From positions 124,001 to 188,000 of the forward strand of contig JANYGI010000102.1 in the NCBI GenBank assembly GCA_025362495.1: 64,000 bases of DNA, given 5' to 3'. Below, one piece after another: positions 8,609 to 17,212 of the stretch. The DNA comes from Byssovorax sp. (GTDB taxonomy: Bacteria > Myxococcota_A > Polyangia > Polyangiales > Polyangiaceae). Both the position numbers and the translations under genes were made by a program. The notes under the pieces are model-generated. The model made no database searches, was not told where the DNA came from, and saw only the letters and a list, made by a program, of their open reading frames with translations. How positions within the stretch are numbered: position 1 is the stretch's first letter; each line of letters opens with the position of its first letter.

Positions 8609-9169
8609 TCACCGATCGAGCTCCTTCTCGGCGCGGGCGATCTCCTCGAGCACGACCTCGGGCTTCACGTCCCGCTTCAGCGCGTCGAGGTTCTCGTCGC
8701 TCCCCGCGCGCGCGCCGACCTGGCGAGCGATGTCGTCCACGAGGTGAATCAAGCGGGTGATCTCGTGCTCGGCGAGCAGGTTGACCTGCAGATCCAGATC
8801 GGCGCGGCGGTCCGCCATCGCCGTCATCCGGTTCTGGCTGATGAGCACGAACGTCGAGAGGAAGATGGCCTCGACCGAGGCGATCATCGCCAGCATCACG
8901 AACGGGAACGGATCGAAGGGCTTCACGCCGGGGATGACGCCGGTGTTGAGCACGATCCAGCCGCCGAAGATCGCGGCGTGGATGTACACGAAGCGCAGGG
9001 TCCCGGTGAACGCGGTGATGGCGTCGGCGATGGTCTCCTGCCGGCTCTTCTCCTTCTCGCGGCGCTTCCGCACCTCGATCAGCGCGGCGATGTTCCGCCG
9101 CATCACGCCGTCGACCTCGCCCGCGTCCTCGTTCTCGTCCGCGTTCTCGTCCGCTGCCATGGCGCTCAT
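8609..9169 (-). CDS. DUF1003 integral membrane protein
   Basis: 186-residue protein with two central membrane segments (about residues 55-75, FVYIHAAIFGGWIVLNT, and 88-110, PFVMLAMIASVEAIFLSTFV) followed by SQNRMTAMADRRADLDLQVN. This is the conserved layout of DUF1003 proteins, whose function is unknown. The N-terminus is acidic (ADENADENEDAGEVD) and the C-terminus is a charged helix. The ATG at 9169 is preceded by GGAGCGGGG at good spacing; an ATG at 9160 has no better site. It is monocistronic and its 5' region is shared with the divergent zinc-ribbon gene. Confidence 0.8.
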   Translation of the reverse strand: MSAMAADENADENEDAGEVDGVMRRNIAALIEVRKRREKEKSRQETIADAITAFTGTLRFVYIHAAIFGGWIVLNTGVIPGVKPFDPFPFVMLAMIASVEAIFLSTFVLISQNRMTAMADRRADLDLQVNLLAEHEITRLIHLVDDIARQVGARAGSDENLDALKRDVKPEVVLEEIARAEKELDR

Positions 9170-9284
9170 CCCCGCTCCCGGAGAGCGAATAAGGAGCCAC
9201 CCGGCGCGCGTGTCAAACCGGGTCGAGCCGCCTCTTCTCCGGTGTCCGCCGGCCCGGTCGCTCTGCTATGCTCGGGGCCGACTC

Positions 9285-9662
9285 ATGAAGTGCGTCAAGT
9301 GTGAAGGGCAGCTTCATCGCGTGCAGGTGGGCGACATCGAGGTCGATCAGTGCGATCGCTGCGCAGGTATCTGGTTCGATGCGCGCGAGCTCGACCGCGT
9401 CCTCGGCCAGAAGAGCGTCGACGCCCTCCGCCGCCTCTCGTCACCCGACCTCGCCCTCGACCAGCGCCGCGGCCGCTGCCCGCGCTGCCGCAGCGGCGGC
9501 GACCTCGTGCGCGTCGCCAGCACGCTCGGCCCCATCCACATCGACACATGCTCTGTCTGCGGAGGCCAGTGGCTCGACGGCGGCGAGCTCGAGGTCCTGC
9601 GTCGCAAGGGCTTCACCGGCTCGATGAAGCGCCTCTTCAGCTGGATCCTCGACCTCGGTTGA
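9285..9662 (+). CDS. Small double zinc-ribbon protein (TFIIB-type zf)
   Basis: 125-residue protein with two similar Cys-rich modules. The first starts MKCVKCEGQL and closes with CDRCAGIWFDARELDRV. The second is CPRCRSGGDLV closing with CSVCGGQWLDGGELEVL. The C-x2-C...C-x2-C-x-G-x-W-x-D-x-x-E-L pattern is the bacterial zf-TFIIB family, thought to bind Zn; the partners are unknown. The ATG at 9285 begins the first zinc knuckle. The stop at 9662 is 9 bp from the convergent lipase stop at 9672. Two tandem knuckles in one short chain suggest internal duplication. Confidence 0.82.
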   Translation: MKCVKCEGQLHRVQVGDIEVDQCDRCAGIWFDARELDRVLGQKSVDALRRLSSPDLALDQRRGRCPRCRSGGDLVRVASTLGPIHIDTCSVCGGQWLDGGELEVLRRKGFTGSMKRLFSWILDLG

Positions 9663-9671
9663 TCCTGGATC

Positions 9672-11660
9672 TCACTGCGGATCGCAGGGCCCCGCGCAGA
9701 AGGCCTTGATGGTCCCCGTCCGGAAGAACTCGTTCGACTGATCGATGGCCTCGGGCAGCGAGCGGATCTTGTCGTGGGGATCGTCGTTGTCGCCGCCGGT
9801 GTTGGGCACGTTCTCCGTCGGCGCCGGCGGGAGGCCGAAGCTGAACTCCACGAGGCCCGAGCCCATGAACGGACCATCGGTGTCGGGAATGCCCCAGATC
9901 GTGCGGTTGACGGGCTTGAGATTCCTGGCCTTGACCGACCGAGCGATGATGTGCGCGCCGAGCGGCGTCACCTGAAAATCGCCGATGCCCGCGGCGATCA
10001 GCACCTGATGCTGCGGGGTGCCCGGGAGCATGTTCTCGTTGATGTACGGCACGTAGCCGTCGGGCTCGGTGCGGTCCCAGATCATCTGCACCAGTCCGAG
10101 CATGAGCTGGATGTTGCGCCCCGTCTGGTAAGACCCCTTGAGCAGCGTGAAGTAGAAGCCGAAGTCCGAGCTGCGGTTGAGGAGCAGGCTGTACGGCGCG
10201 CCGGGCTCGCCCAGCAGGCCTCGTGTCACGTCGGTGCTGACGGCCATGTAGCTCGTCCCGAAGATGCCTCCCTGGCTGTCACCGCGGTAGTAACGGTGGG
10301 CGGGATCGATCATCGATTTGCCGTTGAGCTGGACCAGCGGCTCGTCGACGAAGCGGCCGATCATCATCCGCATCGCGAGGAGGCTGTTGAGCAGGCCCTG
10401 GTGCTGCCGCTCGACAGCGCCCTTGAAGCCGCCGATGTCGGCGACGATAGAGTCGGTCACGATCGTCACGTCGTCGTGGGCCATGCCGATGAAATCGACC
10501 GAGAACGCCACGTAGTTCCACTTGTCGGCGATCTCGGCGAGGTAGCCGTCCTGCCCCTCGTGCTTCGAGCCGAGCAGGCCATGCCCGTTCTGGAGCAGCG
10601 CCGCCGCCGTCCCCTTCAGGGCCGAGTTCGGGATGTGAATCAGCACCTCGTACTCGGCGAACCCGTTCTGCTTCGGGAGGCCCTTGTCGTCGAGGGTGAA
10701 CCGCGCGCCGGGAGTGGCCTTGTCGAGGTAGAGCGGCACCTTCATCAGGGCCGTGATCCGCTTGTAAATGTGCGGGTTCGGGTTGTCCTCCACCATCGTG
10801 ATGGTGTACTCGGGGCCCTTGTCGCCGACGACAGCGAGGGCGTCGTCGCGCATGTGGAGGAAGCGCGAGGTGTTGTTCTCGCGGCTCGCCGTGGTGTAGT
10901 CCCAGGCCAGCTGGAGATCGTCTTTCTTGATCCCCGCCTTCGCGAGGCGAGCGAAGATGTCCTTGTAGAGATCGCGCCGCCGGGTCACCGAGACATCGCA
11001 CGAGTCGGCCCCGTCGCGGAGGGCCTTGAACGCCGGGGAAGGCGCGATCGCCTTGCCGTCCGCGTCGACCACCTTGCGCACCGCGACGATGTACCGAGTC
11101 CTGTCCTTCAGGCGCACCACCGGGCGGATGATCATCGCGCGGTCTTCGGGCTGCTCGCCGACCAGGCTCTCGTCGCGCTCGGTGAAGTGCGCGACGCGCT
11201 CGCCCGTCTCGGCGTCGATGATCACCGTGGCCGAGTCGGCCCCGAGCGAGCTCTCGATGGTGTCTTGCGTCGGGAGCCCCGCGATCGTCGCGCCGGGGAA
11301 ATAGAAGAGCGCCGGCTGCCCGGGCGAGAAGCCGTCGCTGTCGCTCCACACCGTGCGATCGACGCGCGCGCCGCCGGTGTACGAGGGCAGTGTCTTCTCG
11401 CCGAAGGCGATGTGCTTGCCGGTGACCGTCGTGGGATCGTCGGCGAGGTACACGTTCGAGGGGAACGGGTAGCCGCACTGGCCCGGCGAGATCGGATCGC
11501 AGTCCGCGCCGAGCAGCGGCAGGCCGGTCTTCACGTCGTCGGCCTTGCAATTCAGCGGCACTGGCGCGGGATCCACCGTGTCCGTCGAGCAGGCGGAGGC
11601 CGCGGCGAGCGCGAGCGTGAGGGCGGTGGCTGAACCGAGGGAGCGGAGGTTTCGCAGCAT
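9672..11660 (-). CDS. Lipoprotein lipase/esterase, large alpha/beta hydrolase (VolA-like)
   Basis: About 662-residue predicted lipoprotein with a lipobox ending at Cys24 (MLRNLRSL...LALAAASAC). The hydrolase nucleophile motif is YYRGDSQGGIFG with Ser near residue 462, and an HG oxyanion-type stretch NGHGLLGS lies near residue 360. Size, lipidation and motif layout recall surface-exposed phospholipases such as VolA, but the family call is by eye. The ATG at 11660 has a weak GGCAGG site; an in-frame GTG at 11672 is an alternative. It is the last gene of the PHA operon, 21 bp after phaC. It would release fatty acids or other acyl chains at the cell surface for the ligase two genes upstream. It could instead depolymerise external polyester. 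Confidence 0.75.
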   Translation of the reverse strand: MLRNLRSLGSATALTLALAAASACSTDTVDPAPVPLNCKADDVKTGLPLLGADCDPISPGQCGYPFPSNVYLADDPTTVTGKHIAFGEKTLPSYTGGARVDRTVWSDSDGFSPGQPALFYFPGATIAGLPTQDTIESSLGADSATVIIDAETGERVAHFTERDESLVGEQPEDRAMIIRPVVRLKDRTRYIVAVRKVVDADGKAIAPSPAFKALRDGADSCDVSVTRRRDLYKDIFARLAKAGIKKDDLQLAWDYTTASRENNTSRFLHMRDDALAVVGDKGPEYTITMVEDNPNPHIYKRITALMKVPLYLDKATPGARFTLDDKGLPKQNGFAEYEVLIHIPNSALKGTAAALLQNGHGLLGSKHEGQDGYLAEIADKWNYVAFSVDFIGMAHDDVTIVTDSIVADIGGFKGAVERQHQGLLNSLLAMRMMIGRFVDEPLVQLNGKSMIDPAHRYYRGDSQGGIFGTSYMAVSTDVTRGLLGEPGAPYSLLLNRSSDFGFYFTLLKGSYQTGRNIQLMLGLVQMIWDRTEPDGYVPYINENMLPGTPQHQVLIAAGIGDFQVTPLGAHIIARSVKARNLKPVNRTIWGIPDTDGPFMGSGLVEFSFGLPPAPTENVPNTGGDNDDPHDKIRSLPEAIDQSNEFFRTGTIKAFCAGPCDPQ

Positions 11661-11681
11661 CAGGCCTGCCACGATATCAAA

Positions 11682-12752
11682 CTATCTCGCCGTTGCGGAG
11701 GCCAAGCGCGTGGCCTTCGCGTCGTCGGCCGGGCCAGCGGCGGCGTCGCGCGCGGCCCACCAGGCCGAGATCCTGGGCCACAGCGTCGTCGCGGCCTTCT
11801 GCGAGACCACGGCGCCGACGTGGGTGCCCGGCAGATGAAGCCGCTGCTTGTCGACGGACGTGACGCGATCGACGAGGGCCGCCGCGCTCGGCCAGGGGAC
11901 GATGGTGTCGTGCTCGAACGTCACGGCCAGGGTCGGACAGGTGATGTTCTCGAGCCGCGCCGGGAGCCCCGAGAGGGTGAAGGTGCCCGCCAGCAGAGCG
12001 TCGTTCCGGTAGAGCTCCTCGACGTAGCGCTGGTAGCAGGCGCCGGGGAAGGGGATGTTGTCGTTCCCCCACATCTCGAGGGCCATGAAGCCTTCGAGGG
12101 ACTCGTCGGTCCAGGCCTTGTCGAGGAAGTGAACGAGCTTGGACGCCGTGAGCGTGGGCCGCAGCATCTTGAACGCCACCTGCAGCAGCCCTTCAGGCAC
12201 GTTGCCGAGCGCGCCGGTCAACGAGGCGACGTTGAACCGCGGATCTCGCGTCCAGGCCGAGAGCATCCCGTCGTCCTCGAAGCGCACCGGCGCCGCGAGC
12301 GCCAGGAGCGAGGCCACGTGGTCCGGGCGCACCGAGGTGTAGATCGCCGCGAGCGTGCCACCGAGGCAGTACCCGAGGACGTGGGCTTGGTTGCGCGCGG
12401 ACCGCCTGGCGACGAGCCGGGTGGCGCGCCCGAGGTAACCATCGCAGACGTCGTCGAAGGTCAGATACCGATCCTCGTCGGTGGCCACCCCCCAGTCGAT
12501 GGCGTAGACATCGTGTCCCCGGGACACCATGTATGCCGCGAAGCTCTTCTGCGGGAGCAGATCGAGCACGTAATGGCGGTTGATCAGCGACGGCACCAGC
12601 AGCACGGGCGTCTCGTGGACGATACCCGCAGCGCGCGGCCGATACCGCAGCAGCCTCCACTTGTTCTCGTGGTGGATGACGTCCGAGGGCGTCGTCCCGA
12701 CCGGAGGCGCGGGGCGCGACCAGATCGTCGCGAGGGTGCCGAGGCCCTTCAT
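11682..12752 (-). CDS. phaC: Class III-type polyhydroxyalkanoate synthase
   Basis: 356-residue alpha/beta-hydrolase-fold polymerase that joins hydroxyacyl-CoA units into polyhydroxyalkanoate on granules. The catalytic triad is visible: Cys129 in HVLGYCLGGT (lipase box with Cys for Ser), Asp282 in FEHDTIVPW, and His311 in LPGTHVGAVV. Length matches class III PhaC (about 355 residues), which needs a PhaE partner. A small PhaE/phasin-like protein is encoded two genes upstream. The ATG at 12752 overlaps the acyl-CoA ligase stop as ATGA, so ligase and synthase are translationally coupled. Polymer type cannot be inferred; the ligase neighbour hints at substrates activated from free acids. Confidence 0.87.
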   Translation of the reverse strand: MKGLGTLATIWSRPAPPVGTTPSDVIHHENKWRLLRYRPRAAGIVHETPVLLVPSLINRHYVLDLLPQKSFAAYMVSRGHDVYAIDWGVATDEDRYLTFDDVCDGYLGRATRLVARRSARNQAHVLGYCLGGTLAAIYTSVRPDHVASLLALAAPVRFEDDGMLSAWTRDPRFNVASLTGALGNVPEGLLQVAFKMLRPTLTASKLVHFLDKAWTDESLEGFMALEMWGNDNIPFPGACYQRYVEELYRNDALLAGTFTLSGLPARLENITCPTLAVTFEHDTIVPWPSAAALVDRVTSVDKQRLHLPGTHVGAVVSQKAATTLWPRISAWWAARDAAAGPADDAKATRLASATAR

Positions 12753-14479
12753 GCGTAGAGCGCCTCGAACGCCGCGAAAAACCGCTCGTAGACCTTCTTG
12801 CGCCGCACCTTGAGCGTGGGCGTGAGCAGGCCTCCCTGGACGGTGAGCGGCTCCTCGAAGAGGTGGAATTTCTTGATCGTCTCGTAGCTGGGGAGCGCGG
12901 CGTTGACCTTGTCGATGCGCTCCTGGATCAGGGCCGTCATCGCCGCGCGGTACGTGTCTCCCGTGCCCGCGGCCTCGCCGAGGTGGGACCGGATCGCGCT
13001 CTCCTCGATCCACACGCCGGCCGTGAGGTAACGCCGGGCGTCGCCGAAGATCACCAGGTGGACGATGAACGGATCGTCCTGGAAGCGGAGCTCGATGTTG
13101 GCCGGAGGCACGTTCTTGCCGTTCGCCAGCACCAGGATGTCTTTCTTGCGATCGATGATCTGGAGAAAGCCATCGTCGGTGAAGCGGCCGACGTCGCCCG
13201 TCTTGAACCAGCCATCGTCGGTGAAGGCCTCTTTGGTGGCCTCGGGATCCTTGTGATACCCACCGAACACGCTGGGCCCGCGGGCGAGGATTTCGCCGTC
13301 CTCCGCGAGCTTGACCTCGACCGACGGGAACGGCTTGCCCACGGTGTCGAAGCGGAACGCGTCAGGGCGATTGAGCGTCAGCGTGGGGGACGTCTCGGTC
13401 AGGCCGTAGCCCTCGATGATCAGGAGTCCAGCCGCGTGAAAGAGCTCTTTCACCTCGCGCTTGAGGCCGGCTCCGCCGGACAGGCAGAACTTGAGGTGTC
13501 CGCCGGTGAGGGCCAAGAGCTTGGCCTTCTGCGCCGCGGGATCGGGGTTCTGCGCCCTGGTCGCGAGCTTCTCCCACACCGAGGGTACGCTCATGAACAC
13601 GCTCGGTCGCACCTCGGGCAAACGATCCATCGCGCTCGCGGGATCGCAGAGGTAGGTGGTGAATCCGAGCGTGTTGCCGAGGCAGGCCTCGCCGAAGCCG
13701 AAGATGTGGCTCATCGGCAACCAGAGCAGATCGACCGCGCCCTCGTCGACGAGAGGCGCGTTGCTCACGAGCCAGTCGAGCCCGTTGACTGCCACGTTGC
13801 GGTGGGTCAGCGGAACGCCCTTGGGGTTGCCGCTGGTGCCGCTCGTGTAGAGCATCATCCCGGTCTGATCGAGGGAGACTCCGCGCATCGTCTTCTCGAA
13901 ATGGGTGGGATCCTCGGCGTCGCGCGCCGCGCCGATCGAGAGGGCGTCGGACCACGTGATCAGCTTCTTCTGCGCGTCGGCGAGAGAAGGCACCTTCTTG
14001 CCGGCGGCGGCGAGCTTCTCGAGGACCTTTTGCGCGTCGAGCGCGTCGTCCAGCAGCACGATCTTCGAGGCCGCGGCGTACTCGTCCCAGGCCTCGAAGA
14101 CACGGCCGAGCAGCGCCGGCGTATCGACGAAGACCACTTTCGCGTCACAGTGCTTTGCCACGTAAGCGGCCTGATCGGTGGTATTGGCGGCGTAGATCGG
14201 CACGATGGCCCCGCCGGCGGCCTGGATGGCGAGCGCGGCGGCGATCCACTCCACGCGGTTGGGCGCGAAGATGGCGGCGCGGTCCCCGGTGGTGAGCCCG
14301 ACCGATCCGAGGAACAGAGAGGCCTTGCGGATCTGGGCGGCGAAGGCCCCCCAGGTCACGGCGCGCCAGTCGCCGTCGACCGTGGGCAGCATGAAGCGGA
14401 CGCGGGTCTTGCGCTCCGAGAGCGTGTCGAAGACGGCGCGGGGAGCGATCTTGAGCTCGGTGTACGGGGTGATATCCAT
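12749..14479 (-). CDS. Acyl-CoA ligase (long-chain-fatty-acid-CoA ligase-like, AMP-forming)
   Basis: 576-residue ANL-superfamily ligase that adenylates a carboxylic acid and transfers it to CoA. The P-loop motif is LYTSGTSGNPKGVPLTH; the A5-type motif is IEGYGLTETSPTLTL; the hinge region is GWFKTGDVGRFTDDGFLQI followed by DRKKDILVLANGKN. The C-terminal Lys region is present (LTPTLKVRRKKVYERF), so the enzyme looks intact. Its style is that of FAA1/FadD15-like long-chain ligases. It sits between the PhaE-like gene (5 bp gap) and phaC (4 bp overlap), implying that it supplies the polymerase or channels imported acyl chains to CoA. Confidence 0.9.
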   Translation of the reverse strand: MDITPYTELKIAPRAVFDTLSERKTRVRFMLPTVDGDWRAVTWGAFAAQIRKASLFLGSVGLTTGDRAAIFAPNRVEWIAAALAIQAAGGAIVPIYAANTTDQAAYVAKHCDAKVVFVDTPALLGRVFEAWDEYAAASKIVLLDDALDAQKVLEKLAAAGKKVPSLADAQKKLITWSDALSIGAARDAEDPTHFEKTMRGVSLDQTGMMLYTSGTSGNPKGVPLTHRNVAVNGLDWLVSNAPLVDEGAVDLLWLPMSHIFGFGEACLGNTLGFTTYLCDPASAMDRLPEVRPSVFMSVPSVWEKLATRAQNPDPAAQKAKLLALTGGHLKFCLSGGAGLKREVKELFHAAGLLIIEGYGLTETSPTLTLNRPDAFRFDTVGKPFPSVEVKLAEDGEILARGPSVFGGYHKDPEATKEAFTDDGWFKTGDVGRFTDDGFLQIIDRKKDILVLANGKNVPPANIELRFQDDPFIVHLVIFGDARRYLTAGVWIEESAIRSHLGEAAGTGDTYRAAMTALIQERIDKVNAALPSYETIKKFHLFEEPLTVQGGLLTPTLKVRRKKVYERFFAAFEALYA

Positions 14480-14484
14480 GTCCG

Positions 14485-14763
14485 TTATTTCTTCTCCGCG
14501 AGGCGCTCTTCCAGGTCCATCAGGCGGCTCTCCAGCTGATTCAACGCGTGCAGGGAGCGCTCTTGATCACGCTTGGTGGGCAGGCCGAGGCCGGCCCAGA
14601 ACGACGTCTTGGCCCGGTCGGCGCGGGCCTTGGCCTTCATTGCCGCCGAGAGCAGCGCGCCGGTGGGCCCGAGGACCGTCGGGCTCTTCAGCGCCTTCTC
14701 CAGGTAGCCCGCCGTGGTGTTCTCCCACGCGTCGAAGCCCTTCTTGAACCTGTCCCACAGCAT
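14485..14763 (-). CDS. Small PhaE/phasin-like granule protein
   Basis: 92-residue helical protein starting MLWDRFKKGFDAWENTTAGY. The C-terminal part GLGLPTKRDQERSLHALNQL, then a charged coil to the end, resembles the end of PhaE and phasin-like subunits, where a P-T-x-R-D stretch precedes a leucine-rich heptad helix. By position (directly before the ligase and phaC) it is a candidate activating subunit of the class III synthase or a granule coat protein. It is much shorter than classical PhaE (about 300-400 residues), so if it is the partner it is a minimal form. Assignment is inference from context and the C-terminal motif. Confidence 0.55.
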   Translation of the reverse strand: MLWDRFKKGFDAWENTTAGYLEKALKSPTVLGPTGALLSAAMKAKARADRAKTSFWAGLGLPTKRDQERSLHALNQLESRLMDLEERLAEKK

Positions 14764-14774
14764 GTCTCAGCTCC

Positions 14775-15629
14775 TCACTGGCCGAGGCGGCGCACTTCGG
14801 CCGCCTTGGTGAAATTTGCTGTCGCTTCGCCGATGTGGCTGGTCGCGCGGGTGACCTCGCCGAAGCACTCGGAGACGAAGCCCACCTGCCAGGTGGTCTG
14901 GGTGGCAGGACCGACGGAAGGCTTCAGGGTCACCCTCGTCTCGATCTTGTGGACCTGCTCGAAGGTGAGATCGTGAAGCGCGAGGCTGCCAAGCGCGGCG
15001 TCCTTCACGTCGTAGGTGTCGGTGCTGGAGTAGGCGAGGCCGTTGATCATCCCGCCCATCATCACGCTTGCCTGCGTGCTCCACGCGAGCCCGGGCGTCA
15101 TGGGAAACCGGTACACGTCAATCGGCGCATCGTAGACGAGCAGCGTTTTCCCCTTCTTGGGCTTCTCCACGACAGAGGCGATGCCGAGGAGCGAGATGGC
15201 CTTGTCGGTGGCCGAGTAGACACCGTAGATCTCACCCACCGTGTCGACCGGCGAGGCGAAATCGCCGTCCGGGAACGACGAAGCGTACCACTTGCCAGCG
15301 ACCTTGGTGGCGGTGAGCAGCAGCGCCTTGTCGGTGGCGAAGTCCGGCGAGAAGTCCCAGGCGACGCCGCCCTTGCCATCGCTCTTGCCGGCGAGATTCA
15401 CCGTGCGATCCTCGCCTACCGGCGAGATCACGTACGAGACCTGGACGTCGAAGGCCGGGGCGAGCTCGGTCGCGTCGATCTGCCCGTCGAGGTTCGGGAG
15501 GCAGGTGAACGCGCTCCCGCCCGCGCCGGAGCTCGTGCTGGCGCCGCCGTCGCGATCCGGAGGGTGGGTGAGGTTGTCGCCGCAGGCCGCGAGGAGCAGG
15601 GCGAACGGGAGGAGATAGGCAGTCTTCAT
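14775..15629 (-). CDS. Lipoprotein B of the PHA operon (paralogue of 18219-19214)
   Basis: 284-residue predicted lipoprotein (MKTAYLLPFALLLAACGDN, lipobox LAAC) with a short Ser/Gly linker and no recognised domain. It shares a backbone with the protein encoded at 18219-19214: KWYASSFP versus QWFAASFP, VSECFGEVTRA versus VTECFGTVATM, and the C-terminal AAEVRRLG versus AAEVSRLA. The two are therefore diverged paralogues within one operon. The ATG at 15629 begins the signal peptide; an upstream TTG at 15638 is less likely. It lies 5 bp after the outer-membrane protein gene. A surface or periplasmic binding role next to a lipase and an outer-membrane protein is possible but unproven. Confidence 0.75.
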   Translation of the reverse strand: MKTAYLLPFALLLAACGDNLTHPPDRDGGASTSSGAGGSAFTCLPNLDGQIDATELAPAFDVQVSYVISPVGEDRTVNLAGKSDGKGGVAWDFSPDFATDKALLLTATKVAGKWYASSFPDGDFASPVDTVGEIYGVYSATDKAISLLGIASVVEKPKKGKTLLVYDAPIDVYRFPMTPGLAWSTQASVMMGGMINGLAYSSTDTYDVKDAALGSLALHDLTFEQVHKIETRVTLKPSVGPATQTTWQVGFVSECFGEVTRATSHIGEATANFTKAAEVRRLGQ

Positions 15630-15634
15630 GGGGC

Positions 15635-17212
15635 TCAAAACGCGTAGGTAGCGCGCATCCGGATGGACTGCGCAGGTTTGGCCGTGAGCTTGAGCTCCGG
15701 GTTGTCGAGCCCCGCGAGGGGGAAGAGCACGGCGTGCTCGAGCGCGAGGTTGAACCCGTCGCGGTTACCGTAGGTCAGCGTCGGATCGAGCTCGACGCCG
15801 AGGGGCGCCTTCTGCCCGGGCGTTGACGCGGCCTCCATCGCGAACGAGACGACCCCGGCGAGCTGCGCCGTGAGCTTGCTCGGACCGAGCTTGGCGATCG
15901 TGTAGCGCGCGTGGGGGCGGAGGTAGACAGCGTCGGTCACCGTCCCGATGATCTCACGGAACAGGATGCGATCCACGTGATAATCGGGGTGGAAGCGAAA
16001 GTTGTCGACGTGGTTGTCGTAGGGGGTATTGGCCTGCGACCCGTCGAGATCGCCCGGCTTCGGGACGGCGCCGGTGAGCGAGGCTTTCACGCCGAAGCCC
16101 GGGGCGGGATCGCCGCTGGCGAGGCCGAGATCGAGGCCGGCGCCGAAATCGGCCTCGGGCGCGCCGAGCTCGCTCTCGAGGGCGAAGCCGAACTGGCGTG
16201 AGCCGACCGGCTGACGCAGGAGGACGCCCGGGATGAGCGAGCCTTGCTCGATGTTGGCTACTATGCCAGCGACCTCCATTTCCAGACGAAATCCCGGCGT
16301 GGTGACGCGGAACCAGCCGTCGAGCGCCGAGGCGGTGTACCCGCGATACATCACCTGAGAAGCGTTGAGCTCCGGCGGCCGCGCGATGGGCAGGTAGTCC
16401 GCGGGGACGTCGTTCTGCTGCCAGCGATGCGAGAAGTAAGCGCCGTACTCCACGGTGATCTTGCCGGCCTTGCGGCGGCGCTCGCGCCCGATGTCGTCGC
16501 GGTAGCGGAGGAACGCGAGAGTGACGGTCCGCACGTCGTCGCTGGGATCGACGTCGATGGCGCGAGTCTCGATCGTCCGCGAACGGAAGGGCCCGCTCGA
16601 CGAGACATCGAACGACGCCGCGAAGATGTGGCCAAGCGCGGGAGTGAGGAACGCGATGCGATCGGCCGAGTCGCCGCTGTCGCAGTCGGCGCAGTCGCCG
16701 GCGTTGGCCAGCATGCCGAGGCCCCACTGGCTGCCCATGCGGCCGGCGCTGAAGACGCCAATCGGCGTCAGGGCCTCGCCGTAAGCGCGCTTGAGGCGGA
16801 GCGCGGCGACGGGCCTTTGCGACGACGAGCCCGAGGGGACGCCGTCGGGCGCGCTGCCGAAGACGAGGTTGTCCGGCGCGTCGAAGCGAGCCTTGACGGC
16901 GACCCCGAAGCCGGGCGCGTAGAAGGCCACGTCGGTGCGCAGGCGGAAGTCCATCGTCGACAGCGTCTGGGCCTTCGGATCCGAGAGCGGGACGGGGAAG
17001 AGCGGCTGTCCAGAGGGCGTGAGCCCGCGGTCGAGATCGAGGTTGTAGAGCAGCTCGCCGCGGACGCGGAAGGCGCCGTGCACGACGACGCTGGTCTCGG
17101 TCTGGGCGGCGATGTCGTTGCCGATGTCGGTGAAGCCGGTGGCGTGCGCCGCGGCGGGCGCCGCGAGGATCCCGAGGCCGAGCGCGAGGGCGCGAATGCG
17201 AGAAGAGCGCAT
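15635..17212 (-). CDS. Outer-membrane beta-barrel protein (TIGR04551-like)
   Basis: 525-residue protein with a Sec signal peptide (MRSSRIRALALGLGILAAPA, cleavage after AAHA) and long stretches of alternating residues, closing with an aromatic beta-strand end (SIRMRATYAF), typical of outer-membrane barrels. A CADCDSGDSADR loop lies near residue 180. It resembles the large barrel-like family of delta-proteobacteria and myxobacteria labelled TIGR04551, by memory. The ATG at 17212 shares one base with the upstream TGA (TGATG); a GTG 3 bp earlier is possible. In this operon it is a good candidate for a porin or uptake channel for the acyl substrates released by the lipoprotein hydrolases. Confidence 0.72.
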   Translation of the reverse strand: MRSSRIRALALGLGILAAPAAAHATGFTDIGNDIAAQTETSVVVHGAFRVRGELLYNLDLDRGLTPSGQPLFPVPLSDPKAQTLSTMDFRLRTDVAFYAPGFGVAVKARFDAPDNLVFGSAPDGVPSGSSSQRPVAALRLKRAYGEALTPIGVFSAGRMGSQWGLGMLANAGDCADCDSGDSADRIAFLTPALGHIFAASFDVSSSGPFRSRTIETRAIDVDPSDDVRTVTLAFLRYRDDIGRERRRKAGKITVEYGAYFSHRWQQNDVPADYLPIARPPELNASQVMYRGYTASALDGWFRVTTPGFRLEMEVAGIVANIEQGSLIPGVLLRQPVGSRQFGFALESELGAPEADFGAGLDLGLASGDPAPGFGVKASLTGAVPKPGDLDGSQANTPYDNHVDNFRFHPDYHVDRILFREIIGTVTDAVYLRPHARYTIAKLGPSKLTAQLAGVVSFAMEAASTPGQKAPLGVELDPTLTYGNRDGFNLALEHAVLFPLAGLDNPELKLTAKPAQSIRMRATYAF

